Source of the DNA: CAZSMC01 sp964607755
GTDB lineage: Bacteria; Zhuqueibacterota; Zhuqueibacteria; Residuimicrobiales; Krinioviventaceae
DNA: 38,670 bases
NCBI GenBank assembly: GCA_964607755.1
Contig: CAZSMC010000040.1
Span: 1-38,670, forward strand
Direction of reading: 5' to 3'
The position numbers and the translations under genes were made by a program. Positions 33,778-38,670 of the stretch are shown piece by piece. The notes under the pieces are model-generated. The model did no database searches. It saw nothing but the letters and a program-made list of their open reading frames with translations, and had not been told where the DNA came from. The first letter of the stretch is position 1, and every line of letters starts with the position of its first letter.

Positions 33778-33903
33778 AACCCACCTCTTTTTATTTTGAA
33801 TGTTTCGTGCAAAAGATCAATATAGGCATTCCATTTAATTCCTGCAAGATGTGTAGTCAATTATTTGTAAAAGCTCAGTCTTGGGTGGAAGTTTTAATAT
33901 TTG

Positions 33904-34025
33904 GGCACTAAAGTGCCTGTTAAAGAATCTCAATAATAACCCCGACTTAAAAGTCGGGGCTATAATATTGCCCCGAGCTTTAGCTCGGGGTAAAGATGAC
34001 CACGTAACATAACGGGCTTTAGCCC
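33904..34025. repeat. cluster of four REP-like hairpins
   Basis: GGCACT-AA-AGTGCC (33904-33917), CCCCGACTT-AA-AAGTCGGGG (33940-33959), CCCCGAGC-TTTA-GCTCGGGG (33971-33990) and GGGC-TTTA-GCCC (34014-34025). Stems differ in sequence, but the apex is CTTTAG or its variants. The same apex occurs in the two hairpins of the 359-bp repeat. This is the pattern of REP elements mobilised by RAYT-type transposases (known analogy); no such transposase is in this window. Confidence 0.8.
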
Positions 34026-34115
34026 ACTTTTGTAATGCTGCGAAGATTTTCTCCCATCAGTGAGGTTTTACAATTATTTTGGGGGGACACCGATAAAACG
34101 GTAATAACAGATTTT

Positions 34116-34170
34116 CACGGATACATTTTTTTGGAAATCCGTGTGCATCTGTTCAAATCCGTTTCATCTG
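34116..34170. repeat. AATCCGTG-type intergenic repeat
   Basis: CACGGAT (34116-34122) pairs with ATCCGTG (34137-34143), and GAAATCCGTGTGCATCTG then TTCAAATCCGTTTCATCTG follow. A related sequence (GAAATCCGTG, then TTGAATCCGTTCAATCCG) lies at 25593-25670 upstream of the GH43 gene. Confidence 0.6.
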
Positions 34171-34271
34171 TGTCCTTATTCTTGACTTGATCTTTATTCA
34201 TACGAGCTATTTTAATTTGCATCGCCCGGAAATTATCGATATTTTTTATGGAAATGAAAACAGGAGCGAAC

Positions 34272-35420
34272 ATGACAACATCGACAGTGGCGATTGTACG
34301 CTGCGACTCTTATGATGAGAATAATGTAGAACAGGCACTCCGGCGCGGACTCGACCTGGTTGGCGGACTTGAACAGTTTGTCAGACCCGGAGAGGAAATT
34401 CTTTTAAAGCCCAACGTGCTGGCAGGGGATACGCCGAAACGTGCTACCACTACACATCCGGTGGTTGTAAAAATGCTCGGACGAATGGTCAAAGAGATAA
34501 CCGGCAATGTTACTCTTGGAGATTCTCCGGCTTTTGGCCCGGCACGGCCCCAGTTGAGGCGGAGCGGCTTTCTCAAAGTTTCTAAAGAGGAAGGATTGAC
34601 AATCGCCGATTTTGACCACGGCCAATATATCGCTTTTCCAGATTCGCCATACATTAAAAAGTTCAAGATCGCTAACGGTGTGTCCAGGGCAAATGGTATC
34701 ATCAACATTGCCAAAATGAAAACGCATCAACTTTCCCGGTTGACTGGCGCAGTGAAAAACACCTTTGGCTGTATTCCTGGAGTGATCAAAACAGAATATC
34801 ATTTTCGAACGCCTAATGCCTATGATTTCTGCAAAATGCTGGTTGCTTTGAACCTTTGCGTCCGACCGCGCCTTTACATTCTGGACAGCATTATCGCCAT
34901 GGAAGGCAATGGTCCCAGAGGCGGTGACCCTGTGCCCATGAACGCATTGATCCTGTCGAGCGATCCTGTGGCTGTGGATGCCACAGCAGCACGGATGATC
35001 GATCTGCATCCCGAATATGTTGCCACATCCAAACCGGGACAGGAGTGGGGATTGGGCGTTTACCAGTCAGAGCAGATTCAATTGCTCGGCGACGCGCTCG
35101 AGGATTTTATCAATAAAGATTTCAACATCGAGCGAAAACCAGTGTCCGCAGTAACCCGCAGCGGCAAGGTGTCGTTTATCAAAAACTGGATTTCCCCGCG
35201 ACCTGTGATCGATGACAACAATTGCATAAAATGCGGGCAATGCGTGCAAACCTGTCCGGCGCAGCCCAAAGCGCTTTACTGGCCGGACAATAATACAAAC
35301 CGCATACCTGCTTTTAATTACTCTCGATGTATTCGTTGTTTTTGTTGTCAGGAAATTTGCCCGGAACGGGCAATTTCGGTAAAAACACCGTGGTTAGGGA
35401 GGATCATATCAGGACGATGA
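34272..35420 (+). CDS. DUF362 protein with C-terminal 2[4Fe-4S] ferredoxin domain
   Basis: A 382-aa protein with a DUF362 domain (about residues 5-280; LLKPNVLAG, NIAKMKTHQLSRLTGAVKNTFG, SSDPVAVDATAARMI). A bacterial ferredoxin domain follows, with CIKCGQCVQTCP (about 318-329) and CIRCFCCQEICP (about 355-366). No Tat or Sec signal is seen, so it is probably cytoplasmic. In-frame ATGs at 34248 and 34254 would extend it, but AGGAG (34262-34266) sits 5 nt before ATG 34272, which I choose. The function is unknown; the ferredoxin domain points to electron transfer or reductive chemistry. It contrasts with the Tat-exported DUF362 protein at 3.7 kb, which has a separate polyferredoxin neighbour. Confidence 0.87.
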   Translation: MTTSTVAIVRCDSYDENNVEQALRRGLDLVGGLEQFVRPGEEILLKPNVLAGDTPKRATTTHPVVVKMLGRMVKEITGNVTLGDSPAFGPARPQLRRSGFLKVSKEEGLTIADFDHGQYIAFPDSPYIKKFKIANGVSRANGIINIAKMKTHQLSRLTGAVKNTFGCIPGVIKTEYHFRTPNAYDFCKMLVALNLCVRPRLYILDSIIAMEGNGPRGGDPVPMNALILSSDPVAVDATAARMIDLHPEYVATSKPGQEWGLGVYQSEQIQLLGDALEDFINKDFNIERKPVSAVTRSGKVSFIKNWISPRPVIDDNNCIKCGQCVQTCPAQPKALYWPDNNTNRIPAFNYSRCIRCFCCQEICPERAISVKTPWLGRIISGR

Positions 35421-35457
35421 GCTTGTGAGTGGAGAATAGCAAAAAAGGATTCTGCCA

Positions 35458-36558
35458 TCACACAATGACCCCGCTGCCGAGGCATTCACCATCTTTGTAG
35501 ATCGCCCCAAATTGCCCGGCTGCCACACCGTATACAGGCTTTACCGGTTTGATAATCATGCGATCTTGTTGAATAGTAATGTCCCCGTTGATGAGCTCAG
35601 GGGTGTGTCTGATTTTAAATTGCAGTGCATGCGTTCCCTCTGACAAGGATCGCGGACGATGAATCCAGTTAAAATGCGACAGTTCTATTTTGTTTTTATG
35701 CACCATTTCTGGATTGTTTCCGGAGGCGACATAGAGAATGTTGTTTTGGCAATCCTTATCGACCACAAACCAGGGTCCGCCGCCTAATCCTAAACCATGG
35801 CGTTGGCCAATGGTATAAAACCAGAATCCCTGATGTTCACCGAGAATATCGCCTGTCTGCTGGTTAATGATGTATCCGGGTTGCTCGCCGATATGCTTTT
35901 TAATAAAATCGCGGTAATTTATTTTTCCCAGAAAACAGATACCTTGAGAGTCTTTACGGGCAGCGTTGGGAAATCGTTGCTCTGCAGCCAGTTTGCGAAT
36001 TTCAGATTTTGTAAAATCTCCTAACGGAAAAATTGCGCGTTCAAGCTGGTTGTAGTGCATTTGGCTGAGAAAATAAGTCTGGTCTTTTTCGAGGTCACGG
36101 CAAAGAAAAAGACGGCGACGGCCTTTTGCATTTCGCTGAAGTTTTGCCCAATGCCCGGTAGCAATGTTATCGAATTCGTGTCCTATTTTTTCATAGAACG
36201 CTCCAAATTTCACTAACCGGTTGCACATCATATCCGGGTTTGGTGTCAATCCCCGTTTTACGGCATTGATCGTATAATCAACCACCCGGTGCCAATACTC
36301 TTGCTGCATAGACAATATATCGCACGGGACTTTTAGCTGCTTGCACACCCTGGTGACATATTCAACATCCTCCTGCCAGGGACAATCGCCAAAAGTAGTA
36401 TCATCTTCGTTCCATACTTTTAAATAAAACGCATGCACGTTGTATCCCTGTTGTTTTAAAAGATACAACGCCACCGTGGAATCGACGCCACCCGAAACGA
36501 GCACTGCCACGTTATGAGTGTTTTTTTGCTTTTGCATTCCTTTAGAGTTTATTACCAT
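35458..36558 (-). CDS. mnmA: tRNA-uridine 2-sulfurtransferase MnmA
   Basis: Thiolates uridine 34 of tRNA-Lys, Glu and Gln in the cytoplasm. The 366-aa protein has the ATP pyrophosphatase P-loop SGGVDST (about residues 22-28) and LTPNPDMMCNRLVKFG with the first catalytic cysteine (C112). The second cysteine lies in GICFLGKINYRDF, and the GQRHGLGLGGG segment is present. The C-terminal beta-barrel is also present. Several residues differ from E. coli (for example the FYLKVWNED loop), but all core motifs are kept. ATG 36558 has no Shine-Dalgarno site; ATG 36537 (MQKQKNTHN) is an alternative start. It follows the slyD-like gene closely, so the two may be co-transcribed. Confidence 0.94.
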   Translation of the reverse strand: MVINSKGMQKQKNTHNVAVLVSGGVDSTVALYLLKQQGYNVHAFYLKVWNEDDTTFGDCPWQEDVEYVTRVCKQLKVPCDILSMQQEYWHRVVDYTINAVKRGLTPNPDMMCNRLVKFGAFYEKIGHEFDNIATGHWAKLQRNAKGRRRLFLCRDLEKDQTYFLSQMHYNQLERAIFPLGDFTKSEIRKLAAEQRFPNAARKDSQGICFLGKINYRDFIKKHIGEQPGYIINQQTGDILGEHQGFWFYTIGQRHGLGLGGGPWFVVDKDCQNNILYVASGNNPEMVHKNKIELSHFNWIHRPRSLSEGTHALQFKIRHTPELINGDITIQQDRMIIKPVKPVYGVAAGQFGAIYKDGECLGSGVIV

Positions 36559-36579
36559 GCACTACTGTTTTATAGTTTG

Positions 36580-37041
36580 TTAATGTACATGTCCTTGTGA
36601 AAGTTCCTCATTAGTAGCCTGGCGCACACTTTCAATACTGACATCGAAATGCAGGCGTTCTCCTGCCAGTTCGTGGTTCCCGTCCACAGTGACGGTATCA
36701 TCTTCAATATTAATGATCTTAATGGGAAGCGCACCTTGTTCCGTCTGCGCCTGGAAACGCATGCCTTCTTGCAGGTCATTAACACCTTGAAACGCACTTT
36801 TCGGAACCTGCTGAACCAATTCATCACGATAAGACCCGTATGCGTCTTCGGGTTCAAGGGTTACATTGACCTTGTCGCCGCTTTCCTTGCCATCAAGTGC
36901 CTGTTCCAAACCGCTAATGATATTGCCCTTGCCTTGTAAATATTGTAAGGGATCGAGATTATTTGATGAATCCAATACATCTCCTTCATCGTTTTTTAAA
37001 GTATAATGAATTCCAACAACTGTGTTTTCCTGAACTTTCAT
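36580..37041 (-). CDS. SlyD-like FKBP-type peptidyl-prolyl isomerase
   Basis: A 153-aa cytoplasmic prolyl isomerase and chaperone. It has the FKBP start VVGIHYTLKNDEGDVLDSS (about residues 8-26) and LQYLQGKGNIISGLEQAL. The SlyD-specific insert-in-flap follows (EPEDAYGSYRDELVQQVPKSAF, about 63-84), and VDGNHELAGERLHFDVSI is the FKBP C-terminal strand. The tail ends GHVH and lacks the long His-rich metal-binding tail of E. coli SlyD. AAAGGAAC lies upstream of ATG. mnmA starts 21 nt after its stop. Confidence 0.92.
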   Translation of the reverse strand: MKVQENTVVGIHYTLKNDEGDVLDSSNNLDPLQYLQGKGNIISGLEQALDGKESGDKVNVTLEPEDAYGSYRDELVQQVPKSAFQGVNDLQEGMRFQAQTEQGALPIKIINIEDDTVTVDGNHELAGERLHFDVSIESVRQATNEELSQGHVH

Positions 37042-37532
37042 AATGTTCCTTTCTTTATCAATGATAAAATATCCAGGGCATTATAAAACATAAAAATGCC
37101 CTGTGTTTTTTAAAACAAGTTTTGACCAGGCGGAAACGTGCTTTTAAACAAGCTTCTTTCGTCAACGCCTCTGTAATATGGTAAGGATAATCACTGCCAA
37201 ACACAAGGTGAAATTATCTGGTGATTCTCTTTTCTTCGAACCTGTCAGAGAATGAGATAATTGTGACTTATCGATGGTTATTTCGGATTCACAGAAAACG
37301 AGCCATCATCATGTCTGTCTTTTTTAAAAACATTCAAATAAAAAAGACAGACAATCAGAATCTTCAGATCGCATGTCTTTTTCTCATGTTCGATGGTCAC
37401 CGATTTACCGGAAAAATTTCCATGTTCTGCAAACAACACCTAATCGAACAGAACAAAGCTATTGAAAAAACAAAAACGAATAACTATATTCGACAAACAA
37501 AAGTTTAGCACAATAATTGTGGAGAGTCAAAA
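37042..37532. other. intergenic region upstream of slyD-like and DegT genes
   Basis: A 491-bp AT-rich region between divergent genes. It contains a long inverted repeat (listed separately). A 95-codon plus-strand frame (37221-37508) runs through that repeat, lacks a ribosome site and has no recognisable features, so I do not call it. Confidence 0.6.
37312..37353. promoter_or_regulatory. 42-bp inverted repeat with 15-bp arms
   Basis: TGTCTGTCTTTTTTA (37312-37326) is the exact reverse complement of 37339-37353, with a 12-nt AT-rich loop. It could be a strong hairpin or a two-site operator. It lies 271 bp before the slyD-like start (minus) and 180 bp before the DegT start (plus). The T6 run is inside the stem, which does not fit an ordinary terminator well. 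Confidence 0.5.
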
Positions 37533-38670
37533 TGAAAGCATCAACACTTTCCAGACGGCATTTTTTAAAAGGTGTGGCATCAGGTACTCCGCTGCTTGCT
37601 TATTATATGAGTCCGATAATTGCCAGCGCCACCGAAACATCCAAGCCGGCGGTGTTGGGCGGTCAGCCGGTGCGAACTCGAGCGTGGCCGGACTGGCCCG
37701 AGTGGCGGCAATCGTGGGAACCGGCAATGATTGATATGCTGCGCAGCGGAAACTGGTGGCGTGGCAGCGGCGGTCATGTGGCTGATTTTGAACAAGCTTA
37801 TGCTGAACTCATCGGTGCCAAACGTTGTCTTGCTACGGCCAGTGGTACAACCGCCCTGCTTGTCAGTTTGCACGTCCTCGGCGTTGACGCCGGCGACGAG
37901 GTCATTGTCTCGCCGTTTACATTTATTGCCTCCTACAATTCTATTCTGCTCACCAGGGCTCTGCCTGTCTTTGCCGATACCGATCCTGAAACGATGACCA
38001 TGGATCCCAACAGCATTGCCGACCGCATCACAGATCGCACCCGGGCGATTATGCCCGTGCACATTTACGGTTTGACTTGCGACATGGACCCGATTAACGC
38101 TGTGGCAAAAAAACATGATCTTGCGGTTATCGAGGATGCCTGCCAGGCCTGGTTGGCGGAATACCACGGACAAAAATGCGGTGTGCTCAGTGATCTGGGC
38201 TGTTTTAGTTTCCAAAACTCCAAGCACTTGCCCACCGGTGAGGGCGGCGCCATTACCGGCAACGATGACAAGGTCATGGACCGGTGTCACTCCTTCCATA
38301 ACTGCGGCCGCTCTTACGGCACATCGAAAGGCAAACATCAGTATTTCACCCGCGGCAGCAACCGGCGCATGCAGCAATTGCAGGCTGTCATGCTGATTCA
38401 GCAGCTCGACAAGCTGGTTCGCGACACAGCCCGCCGCCAGGAGAATGCAGAATATCTTTCTGCCAGACTCGGCGAGATTCCCGGGATCACACCAGTGCGG
38501 CTCCCGGAAAACAGTTCGCCGGTCTGGCACAGATATCCGTTCCTCTATGATTCTCAAAAATTTAACGGACTGTCGCGCAGTGACTTTATTCACGCTATGA
38601 ACGCCGAAGGCATCCCCTGTTCCGGAGGGTACCACGAACAATATTTCGACGGCCTGATCGATGAAGCCAT
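37533..38670 (+). CDS. Tat-signal DegT/DnrJ/EryC1 family aminotransferase (partial)
   Basis: A pyridoxal-phosphate enzyme of the sugar aminotransferase (DegT/DnrJ/EryC1/StrS) family, cut by the window edge after 379 codons. The start has GGAGAG upstream and a twin-arginine signal SRRHFLKG (residues 7-14) followed by a hydrophobic stretch to about residue 33. Family motifs are FEQAYAELIGAKRCLATASGTTALL (about 86-110), IVSPFTFIASYNSI, VIEDACQAW (E201, D202) and FSFQNSKHLPTGEGGAI with the PLP lysine K231. Members usually aminate nucleotide-linked keto-sugars in the cytoplasm or act as dehydratases. A Tat signal would place this one outside, where nucleotide sugars are absent, so its substrate is unclear. 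The call rests on my own translation of the + strand. Confidence 0.9.

Larger units (their letters stand above)
33778..34271. other. intergenic region with REP-like hairpin cluster
   Basis: A 494-bp region between the divergent GH116 and DUF362 starts. No gene is seen. It holds four hairpins (33904-34025) and an AATCCGTG-type repeat (34116-34170), both listed separately. Confidence 0.7.

Noticed and set aside
34182..34213. TTGACT ... TATTTT as a promoter for the second DUF362 gene
   Set aside because: The spacing is 20 bases and the -10 match is poor, so it was not called.
37221..37508. Plus-strand frame of 95 codons
   Set aside because: It runs through the 42-bp inverted repeat, with AT-driven composition and no ribosome site.
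37580..38641. Long minus-strand open frame of 353 codons
   Set aside because: It mirrors the DegT-type gene, whose plus-strand translation has signal, PLP lysine and all family motifs. The minus frame shows no family pattern and has no ribosome site.

Overview
The window looks like a chromosomal segment of an uncultured, anaerobic or microaerophilic, saprophytic bacterium. A member of the FCB side of the tree (KSB1- or Calditrichota-like lineages) would fit, but this is inferred from gene content and not from a marker phylogeny. Pointers are a pyruvate:ferredoxin oxidoreductase, an NfnAB/SudAB-type flavoprotein pair, several ferredoxin-like proteins, secreted GH43 and GH116 glycosidases, Tat-exported proteins and a DUF4846 protein. 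Both tRNA genes lack an encoded CCA end. Housekeeping genes have clear sigma70-like signals and ordinary Shine-Dalgarno sites.

Layout. 1-3.7 kb: gapA, tpiA and secG, a tRNA-Leu(GAG) and an exported TPR protein. 3.7-9.6 kb: a Tat-exported DUF362 protein, a membrane polyferredoxin that looks like a NapH-NapG fusion, an acyl-CoA synthetase and an MFS transporter. 9.6-11 kb: an aldo/keto reductase and tRNA-Phe(GAA) on the minus strand. 11.2-15.9 kb: nifJ (PFOR) and a dihydroorotate-dehydrogenase-like protein. 16.1-19 kb: a DUF3417-type alpha-glucan phosphorylase and a small membrane protein. 19-21.9 kb (minus): an M48 peptidase and ligA. 22.2-24.5 kb: nfnA-nfnB behind a 36-bp perfect palindrome. 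24.7-27.1 kb: a DUF4846 protein (minus, TTG start) and a GH43 enzyme.

27.1-31.25 kb is a gene-poor, repeat-rich island. It holds a 359-bp perfect direct repeat with a 711-bp period, three diverged copies of a ~210-bp repeat, at least four copies of a TCCGCCAG/CTGGCGGA hairpin, a nucleotidyltransferase module with a small overlapping partner, and a Phd-type antitoxin/PIN toxin pair. 31.3-33.8 kb is a secreted GH116 enzyme (minus). It is followed by a run of REP-like hairpins, a second DUF362 protein carrying its own ferredoxin domain, mnmA and a SlyD-like FKBP isomerase (both minus). The window ends inside a DegT/DnrJ-type aminotransferase with a Tat signal.

How it fits together. Secreted glycosidases and glucan phosphorylase feed sugars into glycolysis (gapA, tpiA). 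PFOR turns pyruvate into acetyl-CoA plus reduced ferredoxin, and Nfn-type and membrane polyferredoxin proteins could redistribute those electrons. The least understood parts are the DUF362/polyferredoxin module and the nucleotidyltransferase pair in the repeat island.
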